Below, piece after piece: positions 23,681 to 31,486 of a stretch of 48,058 nt of DNA. The notes beneath the pieces are model-generated. The model was not told the DNA's origin. It made no database searches and was given only the letters and a program-made list of their open reading frames with translations. The stretch is from assembly GCA_944376125.1 (NCBI GenBank), contig CALWBQ010000023.1:1-48058 (forward strand), read 5' to 3'. Position 1 is the first letter of the stretch, and each line of letters begins with the position of its first letter. The stretch comes from an uncultured Lachnospiraceae bacterium (lineage in GTDB: Bacteria; Bacillota; Clostridia; Lachnospirales; Lachnospiraceae). A program made the translations under genes and the position numbers.

Positions 23681-25039
23681 ATGAAGTTTCGAGTAGGGTT
23701 TACAGTGTTGCTGGCAGTGCTTTGTTTGGGCGCCTGTGGACAGTCTTCCGAGTCTCCGGGGAGTACGGACGGGGAGAGTACCAGCGCCGCCGGGCAGTCG
23801 GCTGATTCAGGGGAGGAGTCGAAGGGAATGCTGAATGTGCTGTTTATGTCGGGGGTGTACGCAGATTCAGCCAGATCGATGACGGAGGAATTTAAAGAGA
23901 AGACCGGGTACGATGTGGAGGTCAGCGACGTGCCGTTTGCATCATTCCACGAGACGGCAATGCTGGATTTTGCCAGCCAGGCGGGGAGTTACGATGTGGT
24001 TGCTGTGAACCTGTCTTGGCTGGGAGAGTTTGCTCCCCACCTGGAGCCGCTGGATGCCAGGGTGGAGGAGAGCGGCATGGATGTCGCGGGATTCATCCCT
24101 GCGGTCTATGACGCTTGTAAATGGGACGGAGTGCTCTATGGGTTCCCCAAGGCGCCCACGCCCAATATGATGGCCTACCGCACCGACCTGATCGAGACGC
24201 CGCCCACCACCTATGAGGAGTACATGGAGATGGCGGCTCAGTTCAACAATCCTGATGAAGGAATGTATGGAATCTCCATACCGGGGAAGAAGGAGCAGTA
24301 CGCGGTTCTCTACCTGGTTCGTTCCTGGGCCATGGGGGCTGACGTTGCGGATGAGGACTGGAACGTGATCGTCAACGGGGAGATCGGACGTCAGGCGATG
24401 GAGCAGCTGGGCGAGGTGACGAAATATTCCGATCCGGCCGGACTGTCCTGGGGACTGGAGGAATCCATCAACGCCTTTATCCAGGGCAAGGCGGCTTTCT
24501 GTGAGGCATGGCCGACTCTTGGAATCATTCAGAGTGCCGACGACCCGGAACAGTCCCAGATCTGCGGGAATTGGGCGATAGCGCCGTTCCCGGAGGAGAA
24601 GACGGGACTGAAGCAGATGAGCATCTGGTGCGTGGCGGTTTCAAACTATTCAAAACAGAAGGACATTGCATTTGAGTGGATCAAAGACTATTCAAGTCTG
24701 GAAAACCAGGAGAGATTTTACGATGAGTTCGGCATCCTGCCCTCCTACACCAGCTTCTGGGAGAAGGACGAGATCAAGAATTCGATTGTAGGGCCGCTGG
24801 GAGAGGGGCTGAAGAAATGTCTGCCCAAGTGGAGGATCCCGGTATCGGCTGAGCTGGATTCTATTATGGCAAATGCGGTCAGCTCCTACATGTCCGGGCA
24901 GATGGATTTGGATGAGACTATGGAATTCTTCGATTCTGAACTGACCCGTGCCCTGGAGAACAATCCGCCGCCTGAGGGAAGCAAGAATGACACTGCTATT
25001 GCCATTGAGAATGCTCTGCAGGAAGCGCAGCAGGAGTAA
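23681..25039 (+). CDS. Sugar ABC transporter substrate-binding lipoprotein (family 1)
   Basis: A 452-residue extracellular solute-binding protein. The signal peptide has lipobox LGAC, so Cys19 would be lipidated after cleavage; a Ser/Gly/Glu-rich linker follows (residues 20-50). The mature part begins LNVLFMSGVYADSARSM and shows SYDVVAVNLSWLGEFAPHLE and YGFPKAPTPNMMAYRTDL, the usual type of carbohydrate-binding protein (MalE/UgpB class). AGGAGGAG precedes the ATG. It is first in an operon with two permeases, an epimerase-family enzyme and a sulfatase, so the ligand is probably a modified, perhaps sulfated, sugar (inference). No ATPase is encoded here; a shared MsmX-type ATPase elsewhere would be needed. 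Confidence 0.92.
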   Translation: MKFRVGFTVLLAVLCLGACGQSSESPGSTDGESTSAAGQSADSGEESKGMLNVLFMSGVYADSARSMTEEFKEKTGYDVEVSDVPFASFHETAMLDFASQAGSYDVVAVNLSWLGEFAPHLEPLDARVEESGMDVAGFIPAVYDACKWDGVLYGFPKAPTPNMMAYRTDLIETPPTTYEEYMEMAAQFNNPDEGMYGISIPGKKEQYAVLYLVRSWAMGADVADEDWNVIVNGEIGRQAMEQLGEVTKYSDPAGLSWGLEESINAFIQGKAAFCEAWPTLGIIQSADDPEQSQICGNWAIAPFPEEKTGLKQMSIWCVAVSNYSKQKDIAFEWIKDYSSLENQERFYDEFGILPSYTSFWEKDEIKNSIVGPLGEGLKKCLPKWRIPVSAELDSIMANAVSSYMSGQMDLDETMEFFDSELTRALENNPPPEGSKNDTAIAIENALQEAQQE

Positions 25040-25070
25040 AATGCAAGGCGGCGCAGCTGTGAAATGATGG

Positions 25071-25096
25071 GAAAGGGGCGAAATCACGCCCCTTTC
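25071..25096 (+). other. Intercistronic stem-loop between binding protein and permease genes
   Basis: GAAAGGGGCG (25071-25080) and CGCCCCTTTC (25087-25096) are exact complements with loop AAATCA; AAAA follows, not a T-run. A GC-rich hairpin just after a binding-protein gene is a known arrangement that protects the upstream message and lowers expression of the permeases. It also argues against starting the permease at the ATG at 25064. Confidence 0.7.
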
Positions 25097-25126
25097 AAAA
25101 CTTCCGAAAAGATTGGGGGAAGGGGA

Positions 25127-26026
25127 TTGAAGCAGAAGAGAAAGGGATTGCTGAATGAGGAGGTTCTGACGACCTGGCTGTTTTTACTGCCGGCCCTGCT
25201 GGTTGTCATTGTCGCAGTGCTGATTCCTCTATGCAATTCATTTATATTGAGTTTTCAGAAAGTCCGGATCAATGTGCCGGATTTTGAACCGCAGTTTGTA
25301 GGATTTCAGAATTATGCCAGAATGCTGGAGGATCCGGTATTTAAACGGAGTGTTCAGAATACGGTGGTGTTTGCGCTGGTGTCGGTGCCCATTGAGCTGG
25401 TGCTGGGCATGGTGATCGCTATGATGCTTTCCGGTGACGGGAAGGGCGCCAGGATCATGCGCTCCGTGATGCTGATCCCGATGATTATGGCGCCGGTTGC
25501 AGCAGGCACCATGTGGAGAATGATGCTGGATAAAAACACCGGCATTATCAATTACCTGGTTTCTCTGGCGGGAATACCGGCGGTGGACTGGCTGGGCAAT
25601 CCGATTATGGCAATGGTCTCAATTATTATGGTGGATGTGTGGAGGATGACGCCCTGGTTTGCTCTGCTGCTGATCTCCGGCATCAAGTCCATATCCGGGG
25701 ACACCATAGAGGCGGCCCTGGTGGACGGGGCGTCGAAATGGCAGTGCTTCTGGCACGTGATCCTGCCCCAGCTGTATCGGGTGCTGGTTCTGGTGCTGAT
25801 GATGAGGACTATCGACGCATTTAAAGTCTTTGACATTGTCTTTGTGATGACAGGAGGCGGGCCAGGCATGGCGACGGAAATGCTGCCCAATTACATTTAC
25901 GCCCAGGGTCTCAGATACTTTGATGCGGGCTATGCGGCTGCCCTGGCTCTGGTCTTCATCGCTGCGATGGCGCTGCTGTCAGGTGCATTTATACTGGTCA
26001 GAAACCGCAGAAAGCAGGATGAATAA
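25127..26026 (+). CDS. Sugar ABC transporter permease (MalF/UgpA type)
   Basis: I favour the TTG at 25127 (LKQKRKGLLNEEVLTTW, 299 residues), with GGGGGAAGG just upstream, over the in-frame ATG at 25064, whose extension would run through the hairpin. Six membrane helices; helix 1 is WLFLLPALLVVIVAVLIPL. The cytoplasmic EAA loop that contacts the ATPase reads EAALVDGASKWQCFWHVILP. FDIVFVMTGGGPGMATEML is the usual C-terminal signature. It forms the channel with the next gene product in the cytoplasmic membrane. Confidence 0.9.
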   Translation: MKQKRKGLLNEEVLTTWLFLLPALLVVIVAVLIPLCNSFILSFQKVRINVPDFEPQFVGFQNYARMLEDPVFKRSVQNTVVFALVSVPIELVLGMVIAMMLSGDGKGARIMRSVMLIPMIMAPVAAGTMWRMMLDKNTGIINYLVSLAGIPAVDWLGNPIMAMVSIIMVDVWRMTPWFALLLISGIKSISGDTIEAALVDGASKWQCFWHVILPQLYRVLVLVLMMRTIDAFKVFDIVFVMTGGGPGMATEMLPNYIYAQGLRYFDAGYAAALALVFIAAMALLSGAFILVRNRRKQDE

Positions 26027-26037
26027 GGAGGGGGAGC

Positions 26038-26904
26038 ATGAAAAAGAGGGAAGTATCAAAGATCAGCAGTACATATACTGATTTTTTGGGCAGGCCGGCA
26101 AAGTGGATTGTAATGACCCTGTTTGCTATTGCTGTGATCGGCCCGCTGTACTGGCTGTTTACAAGCGCTATCAAAGTGAAGGCAGATTACCTGGCAAGTC
26201 CTCCTGTCATCATTCCCATGAAGGTTACCTTTGAGAATTTTGTCAGTATTTTTAAAAATGACGGGGTGGGGAAAGGATTGTACAATTCCATTGTGATCAC
26301 GGCTGTCTCCACGATTCTGGCGTCCTCTTTGGGCAGCCTGGCGGCCTTTTCTCTGACCAAGGGGAGGCTGAGAAAGCCAATCCGCAGCATTTTGGCCTGC
26401 TGGTTCCTGCTGCAGAAGATGTATCCGGCTATCGCCACGGCGATTCCGATCTATCTGGTGATGAGGGATCTTCACCTGATTGACACCAAAACAGCGATGA
26501 TCATTCTCAATACCAGCTTTAACTTTCCAATGGTAATCTGGCTGATGATGGGTTTTTTTCAAGAGGTGCCGGAGGAGATCGAAGAGTCTGGGAAAATGGA
26601 TGGCTGCGGGATGGCCCAGAGGTTTTTTTATCTGGTTCTTCCTGTAGTAAAACCGGGGTTGGTAGCATCTTCCATTCTGACGTTTGTGGGGACCTGGAAT
26701 GAATTTTTGTTTGCCGTGATTCTGAGCGTCAGAAACGCCAAAACTCTGCCGGTTATTATCTCAGGGTTTATTACAGACCGGGGACTGGAGTGGGGGCCTA
26801 TGGCAGCGACCGGCGTTACCATCATTCTTCCGGTCTTTATCATAGTGTGGCTGCTCCAGAAGGATTTTGTACAGGGAATGACCATGGGAGCTGTGAAAGG
26901 ATAG
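26038..26904 (+). CDS. Sugar ABC transporter permease (MalG/UgpE type)
   Basis: A 288-residue protein with six hydrophobic helices, beginning after a short basic N-terminus (helix 1 MTLFAIAVIGPLYWLFTSAI). The EAA loop is EEIEESGKMDGCGMAQRFFY. GTWNEFLFAVIL and the end QKDFVQGMTMGAVKG are typical of MalG/UgpE proteins. The ATG lies 11 bases after the partner permease and AGGAGGGGG precedes it. Together with 25127 it should form the heteromeric membrane channel. Confidence 0.93.
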   Translation: MKKREVSKISSTYTDFLGRPAKWIVMTLFAIAVIGPLYWLFTSAIKVKADYLASPPVIIPMKVTFENFVSIFKNDGVGKGLYNSIVITAVSTILASSLGSLAAFSLTKGRLRKPIRSILACWFLLQKMYPAIATAIPIYLVMRDLHLIDTKTAMIILNTSFNFPMVIWLMMGFFQEVPEEIEESGKMDGCGMAQRFFYLVLPVVKPGLVASSILTFVGTWNEFLFAVILSVRNAKTLPVIISGFITDRGLEWGPMAATGVTIILPVFIIVWLLQKDFVQGMTMGAVKG

Positions 26905-26910
26905 GAGAAT

Positions 26911-28131
26911 ATGTGGAAGTTAGAGAGAACGGATTTGGAACAGTGGCAGCAGAGACTTCGGGGGATGCTGCTGGAGGGGGTCATGGGGTTCTGGAGAGAG
27001 CGAACCCTGGACAGGGCCAATGGCGGCTATGTGACGGCTTTTGACAGGCGAGGGAATATATTAAACAGAGAAAAGAATATGTGGCTTCACGGGAGGCAGA
27101 CCTGGATGTTTTCTGTGCTGTATCAGGATATTGACCGGGATCCGGTCTGGCTGGAGCTGGCAAAGGCAGGGCGGGATTATCTGGTGTCCCGCGGCTATGC
27201 CGGGGATGGAAAGTGGAATTATCTGCTGGATGAGAAAGGTCAGGTACTGCAGGGTCATATCTCCCTGTACACCGATATGTTCGCCCTCATGGGGCTGAGT
27301 GCTTACGCCCGGGCATCCGGCAGCAGGGAGGACGAGGAGATCATTCGCAGGACATTTGAGAGGCTGAAGGAGAATGTGGAGGATGACGGCTGTCCCATCG
27401 CCTTTCCGCAGACCTACTATCCCGGGTGCCTTAACCATGGGAGATACATGATCTGCCTCAATTCGGTATCGTGGGCCAGGCCGGTTCTGGGGGATGAGGA
27501 GCCGGACCGGCTGATCCGCTTCTGTATGGATAAGATTTTTTCAGTTTTTACGGACGGCGGGGAACTGATCCATGAATTGAGGACCGTGGATGGAAGGTCA
27601 GTGGACAGTGCGGAGGGCCATCAGGTCAATCCAGGCCATGTGTTTGAGTCCATGTGGTTTGTCCACCGGGAGGCCAAGCGCATGGGCTTCCCGGACATTT
27701 GTGATAAAGCTCTGAATATGATTGAAAAGACGTACCAGGCCAGCAGCGACAACGTTTACGGAGGGATCCTTCATATGTTGGACGATCTGGGGCGAACAGG
27801 GCAGTATCGGGACTGGAACATTGAAAGAAATCTCAAGTGGGACGAAAAGGTGTGGTGGACCCAGTCGGAGGCGCTGTGTGCTCTGCTGACATCTGCTTTG
27901 GATGCCGGAAGGAGGGAGCAGTGGGAACAATTCTGCCAGCTTTATGACTGGTGTGAGAAATATTTTTGGGACCCTGAGTACGGAGAGTGGTATGCGGTGC
28001 TCCGGCGGGATGGCTCCCCCAGAATAACGGACAAGGGGGGATTGCAGAAGTCGGCATTTCACGTGCCGAGGGCGCTTTACACATGCCTCCTCCTGTTAGA
28101 GGAAAAGAAGAGAGAGGGGGAAGGAACATGA
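26911..28131 (+). CDS. N-acylglucosamine 2-epimerase (AGE) family protein
   Basis: A 406-residue (alpha/alpha)6-barrel enzyme of normal AGE length. Visible motifs: NGGYVTAFDRRG (residues ~36-47), WLHGRQTWMFSVLY, the conserved HxxNPGHxxE region as EGHQVNPGHVFESMWF, WWTQSEALCALL, GEWYAVLRRDGSP and KSAFHVPRAL, which hold the catalytic histidines of the family. Members interconvert GlcNAc/ManNAc, glucose/mannose or cellobiose/glucosyl-mannose, or isomerise sugars such as sulfoquinovose. Which one applies cannot be read. The stop overlaps the sulfatase start by 4 bases, so epimerisation and desulfation are probably successive steps on the imported sugar (inference). Confidence 0.88.
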   Translation: MWKLERTDLEQWQQRLRGMLLEGVMGFWRERTLDRANGGYVTAFDRRGNILNREKNMWLHGRQTWMFSVLYQDIDRDPVWLELAKAGRDYLVSRGYAGDGKWNYLLDEKGQVLQGHISLYTDMFALMGLSAYARASGSREDEEIIRRTFERLKENVEDDGCPIAFPQTYYPGCLNHGRYMICLNSVSWARPVLGDEEPDRLIRFCMDKIFSVFTDGGELIHELRTVDGRSVDSAEGHQVNPGHVFESMWFVHREAKRMGFPDICDKALNMIEKTYQASSDNVYGGILHMLDDLGRTGQYRDWNIERNLKWDEKVWWTQSEALCALLTSALDAGRREQWEQFCQLYDWCEKYFWDPEYGEWYAVLRRDGSPRITDKGGLQKSAFHVPRALYTCLLLLEEKKREGEGT

Positions 28132-29522
28132 CACGGCCAAATATCATTCTGATTCTTGCTGACGACATGGGGTACTGGACTTTGGGGAGCTCTGGGAATC
28201 AGGACGCCTGTACGCCGAATTTGGATGAGATGGCTAGGGCGGGCTGCAGGATGGAAAATTTTTTCTGCGCTTCCCCGGTATGCTCACCGGCCAGGGCCAC
28301 CCTTATGACTGGAAAAATGCCGTCGACCCACGGGGTGCTGGACTGGATCTGCGGGGGAAACGTGGCTGCAGGCGGGGAAAAAGGAATTGAATATTTGAAG
28401 GAATTTCCCTGCTATACGGATTATCTCAGCAGTTCTGGCTATATATGCGGTCTGAGCGGCAAATGGCATCTGGGGTCGGCTGAAAAGCCGCAGAAAGGCT
28501 TTCGCCACTGGTACGCTCACCAGTCCGGCGGCGGACCCTATTTTGACCCGCCTATGGTGAGGGATGGAAGGCTAGTCAGGGAAAAAGGGTATGTAACAGA
28601 GCTGATCACGGAGGATGCCTTGGGATTTATCAAAGATGTGTATAAATGCGGCAGTCCTTTCTATCTCAGCGTCCATTACACAGCCCCCCACACCCCATGG
28701 ATCGGAAACCACCCTGCAAAATATCTGGATCTCTACAGGGAGTGTCGGTTTGAGAGCTGTCCGGTGGAGGAGAGACATCCCTGGCAGATTGATTTTCAGG
28801 ACTTTAATGATCCGAGGGAGGAGATGCTGCGGGGGTACTTTGCCGCGGCCTCGGCTATGGATGAAGGGGTCGGCCGAATCCGCAGCCTGCTGGCCGGGCT
28901 GGGGATCGAGAGGGAAACTCTGGTCATTTTTTCCAGTGACAATGGCTTTAACTGCGGCCATCACGGAATTTGGGGAAAAGGAAACGGAACTTACCCTGCC
29001 AATATGTATGACTCTTCCGTGAAGGTTCCCATGATCGCCTGCTGGCCGGGGACGATCCCGGAGGGGCGGTGCCTGACAGGGCTTTACAGCGCATGCGATT
29101 TTTTCCCGACGGTTATGGAGATTGGGGACATTCCCTTTGACGTCTCCGCATTTCCGGGAAAGAGTTTTGCAGGGATCTGGAAGGGCCAGTGTGCAGACCG
29201 GACGGAGGGAGATATTGCTGTTTTTGACGAGTATGGCGGCGTGCGGATGCTGAGGCAGAAAAAGTGGAAATATGTCTGCCGCTACCCTGCAGGCCCCAAC
29301 GAACTGTATGACCTGGAGGCGGATCCCCAGGAGAGGGAGAACCTTATTGACAAAGCTCCGGAACAGTTGATAAAATTGCTCCATAACCGCCTGGAAGAAT
29401 GGTTTTATTACCAGACTAGGCCGGAGACGGACGGGAGAACTGCTGGGGTTACCGGTGCGGGGCAGAGGAAGATGCACACCCCCTATGGATTCGAGCCGGG
29501 CTCTTTTGAGAAAAAGTATTAG
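28128..29522 (+). CDS. Cys-type sulfatase, predicted cytoplasmic
   Basis: Starts at ATG 28128 (GGGGGAAGGAAC upstream; overlaps the previous TGA), 464 residues. N-terminal metal site ILADDMG (D12, D13); the formylglycine motif is C52-S-P-A-R followed by ATLMTG; SGKWHLG, YLSVHYTAPHTPW and FSSDNGFNCGHHGIWGKG complete the alkaline-phosphatase-like active site, and ELYDLEADPQERENL is the C-terminal signature. There is no signal peptide, so it should hydrolyse sulfate esters inside the cell, after import. Cys-type sulfatases need an anaerobic radical-SAM maturase (anSME), which is not in the window. The substrate is unknown; a sulfated hexose or hexosamine is the natural guess. Confidence 0.92.
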   Translation: MTRPNIILILADDMGYWTLGSSGNQDACTPNLDEMARAGCRMENFFCASPVCSPARATLMTGKMPSTHGVLDWICGGNVAAGGEKGIEYLKEFPCYTDYLSSSGYICGLSGKWHLGSAEKPQKGFRHWYAHQSGGGPYFDPPMVRDGRLVREKGYVTELITEDALGFIKDVYKCGSPFYLSVHYTAPHTPWIGNHPAKYLDLYRECRFESCPVEERHPWQIDFQDFNDPREEMLRGYFAAASAMDEGVGRIRSLLAGLGIERETLVIFSSDNGFNCGHHGIWGKGNGTYPANMYDSSVKVPMIACWPGTIPEGRCLTGLYSACDFFPTVMEIGDIPFDVSAFPGKSFAGIWKGQCADRTEGDIAVFDEYGGVRMLRQKKWKYVCRYPAGPNELYDLEADPQERENLIDKAPEQLIKLLHNRLEEWFYYQTRPETDGRTAGVTGAGQRKMHTPYGFEPGSFEKKY

Positions 29523-29548
29523 AAGAAAAAGATTGGAACGGAGATAGG

Positions 29549-30721
29549 ATGATGGCTGAGCTTAGCGCAAAAGAACGAAAAATTTTGTGGTATGTGCGTG
29601 GAATGGGACGCGTATCCAGAAAACGGCTGCTGGAGCTGAGCCGTCTGAAATCCCCCACCTTGTACCGGGTGATCGAGACCCTGGTCCAGGAGGGATACCT
29701 TGCGGTGTCCGGCAGCGAGGAGGATAAGGGAAAAGGCCGGCCGACGGATATTCTGACGGTAAACCGGACCTGGACATATGTCTTCTCTGTCTGCATCACG
29801 CGAACCCGATTTTTCTGTGCCGCTGTGGATTTCGGAAACCAGATTCTAGCGTACAGGAGCCATGATATTCTGGCCGACCTGACGCCGGAGGCCATGGTGG
29901 AGCAGATGTTTGCGGATTTCCTGGAGATTTGCGGAGACTGCGGCCTGCACAGACAGGATTTCCTGGGGATCGGCCTCTCCGCGGTGGGCCCGCTGGACTA
30001 CCGGGAAGGCGTTATGATCGGTCCCCTCCATTTTCACGCAGAGGGATGGTACCAGGTTCCCATTGTAAAGATGCTGGGCAGCCGATTTGGGATGAAAGTC
30101 CTTTTGGACTGCAACGCCAGCTCCGCTTTAATGGGTCACTACATGTCCGGGTATTTTGACGAATACCAGAATGCAGTGTACGTCTCAGTGGGAACCTGCA
30201 TTGGGTCCGGGCTGATCATTGGACAGCGGCTGCACACCAACCGCAACATCATCCTGGATGGCTTTGCCCACATGATCATCGACATGGACGGGCGGAAATG
30301 CACCTGCGGCGAGTACGGCTGTGTGGAAGCCTATGCCTCCACCACGGCGATCCTGGAGCAGTGCAGCCGGGAGATCAAGATGGGGGCGGAGAGCGTCATG
30401 GAAGAGAAACTGGGCCGTTTAAAGCTGGAGGATTTAAAGGATGCTGTGCTGGCTCAGGATCCCCTTGCCGTTGACCAGGTGCAGAGAGCGGCCAATATTT
30501 TTGCAAAATGCATTGTCAACTACCTGCGGATGGTGGAGCTGGATGCGGTGGTCCTGGGGGGAAGCCTGGTGGAGAGTATTCCGCTTTTCTTTGAACAGGT
30601 GGTGCGGTACGCCCAGAAAAAGGAGATGCAGGTAAAGTTTTTCAGGTCCCAGCAGGAGGAACGCAATATTCTGAAGGGGATTGCGTCGGAGGTGATAGAG
30701 ACCAATCTTCTGTGGGAATAA
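29549..30721 (+). CDS. ROK-family transcriptional repressor
   Basis: A 390-residue protein with an N-terminal winged helix (residues ~8-70: LSAKERKILWYVRGMGRVS, RLKSPTLYRVIETLVQEGYL) and a ROK kinase-like domain: VCITRTRFFCAAVDF, LGIGLSAVGPLD, LLDCNASSALMGHYM, VSVGTCIGSGLIIG, and the zinc site C251-TC-GEYG-C258-VEAYAS. The kinase-site sequences are weakened (ITRT rather than the phosphate-binding DxGGT), which fits a sugar-sensing repressor rather than a kinase. It is the last gene of the operon and most likely acts at the palindrome at 23642-23666, released by a pathway sugar (inference). Confidence 0.88.
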   Translation: MMAELSAKERKILWYVRGMGRVSRKRLLELSRLKSPTLYRVIETLVQEGYLAVSGSEEDKGKGRPTDILTVNRTWTYVFSVCITRTRFFCAAVDFGNQILAYRSHDILADLTPEAMVEQMFADFLEICGDCGLHRQDFLGIGLSAVGPLDYREGVMIGPLHFHAEGWYQVPIVKMLGSRFGMKVLLDCNASSALMGHYMSGYFDEYQNAVYVSVGTCIGSGLIIGQRLHTNRNIILDGFAHMIIDMDGRKCTCGEYGCVEAYASTTAILEQCSREIKMGAESVMEEKLGRLKLEDLKDAVLAQDPLAVDQVQRAANIFAKCIVNYLRMVELDAVVLGGSLVESIPLFFEQVVRYAQKKEMQVKFFRSQQEERNILKGIASEVIETNLLWE

Positions 30722-30739
30722 GGATAAACAATTTGGATG

Positions 30740-30768
30740 TTGACAGAAACGAATGGTATTTGTATACT
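30740..30768 (+). promoter_or_regulatory. Sigma-A-type promoter of the tetR-MATE operon
   Basis: TTGACA (30740-30745), a 17-base spacer and TATACT (30763-30768) form a near-consensus promoter. The leader to the tetR start at 30908 is about 130 bases, GC-rich, and contains no gene. Confidence 0.85.
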
Positions 30769-30789
30769 AAAAACAAATGTCATTCGTTT
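30747..30789 (+). promoter_or_regulatory. Two tandem palindromic operators over the tetR promoter
   Basis: Site 1, AAACGAATGGTATTTGTAT (30747-30765), fills the promoter spacer. Site 2, AAACAAATGTCATTCGTTT (30771-30789), lies just after the -10. Both fit AAACRAATGNNATTYGTNT; site 2 is palindromic at every paired position but one, site 1 less so. Their centres are 24 bp apart. This is the expected kind of site for a TetR-type dimer repressing its own operon (inference). Confidence 0.7.
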
Positions 30790-30907
30790 TTTGTGATAAG
30801 CCTGGCAAGCGGCCGCCGTGCCCCACGAGCGGCTATTTTTGGACCAAGGACAGCAGTGCTGTGAATTGCCGGCGGTATCGCAGCAGATCGGGGAGGTGGA
30901 ATAGAAA

Positions 30908-31486
30908 ATGGCAAGGCAGGGATTAAACAGGGAAAAGCTGATAGAGGCTTCGATCAGCTTAATGGAAGAAAAAGGGTACAATGCCTTTTCTATGGCAGAG
31001 CTGGCAAAATATGTGCATGTCAATCCTTCTTCCCTTTATAATCATATTGAGAGTCTTGATATGCTGAACACAGAGGTGGGGCTGGCGGCAGTCGAACGGA
31101 TGGTGGAGGCAGAAAAACAGGCGATAGCTGGAAAATCTCAGGATGAGGCGCTGTTTGCCATCGCCGATGCCTACCGGGACTTTGCCAAAACCCACATTGA
31201 ATTGTACCGGGCAGTGATGAATTTTCAGAAGACACAGAATCAGGTGCTGGAAAAGGCTGCGGGCCGCATTGTGGATCCGATCCTGCAGGTTCTCTCCAGC
31301 TATGGACTGAGCAGAGGGGATCAGATGCACTGGCAGCGTGTGCTGAGAAGCGTGATGCACGGCTTTATCGCCCATGAAGAGGCGGGGGGATTTTCCCATT
31401 TCCCCGCAGACCGGGATGAGAGCTACCGCATCGCGATCCAGTGTGTTGCAGACGGCCTGTGCGCTGCGGGGAGGGGAGAGAAATGA
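30908..31486 (+). CDS. TetR-family transcriptional regulator
   Basis: A 192-residue protein. The N-terminal helix-turn-helix is LIEASISLMEEKGYNAFSM, AELAKYVHVNPSSLYNHIES (residues ~10-50), with the L/Y-x-H recognition end; the C-terminal part is an all-helical ligand-binding domain with VLRSVMHGFIAHEEAGGF, as in TetR_C (WHG-type) regulators. GGGGAGGTGG precedes the ATG. The stop overlaps the start of the MATE gene (ATGA), so it very likely controls that pump and itself through the tandem operators upstream. Confidence 0.9.
   Translation: MARQGLNREKLIEASISLMEEKGYNAFSMAELAKYVHVNPSSLYNHIESLDMLNTEVGLAAVERMVEAEKQAIAGKSQDEALFAIADAYRDFAKTHIELYRAVMNFQKTQNQVLEKAAGRIVDPILQVLSSYGLSRGDQMHWQRVLRSVMHGFIAHEEAGGFSHFPADRDESYRIAIQCVADGLCAAGRGEK

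Noticed and set aside
28572..29477. 301-codon frame on the minus strand inside the sulfatase gene
   Set aside because: It is fully antisense to a gene with clear active-site motifs, has no ribosome binding site and no recognisable domain.
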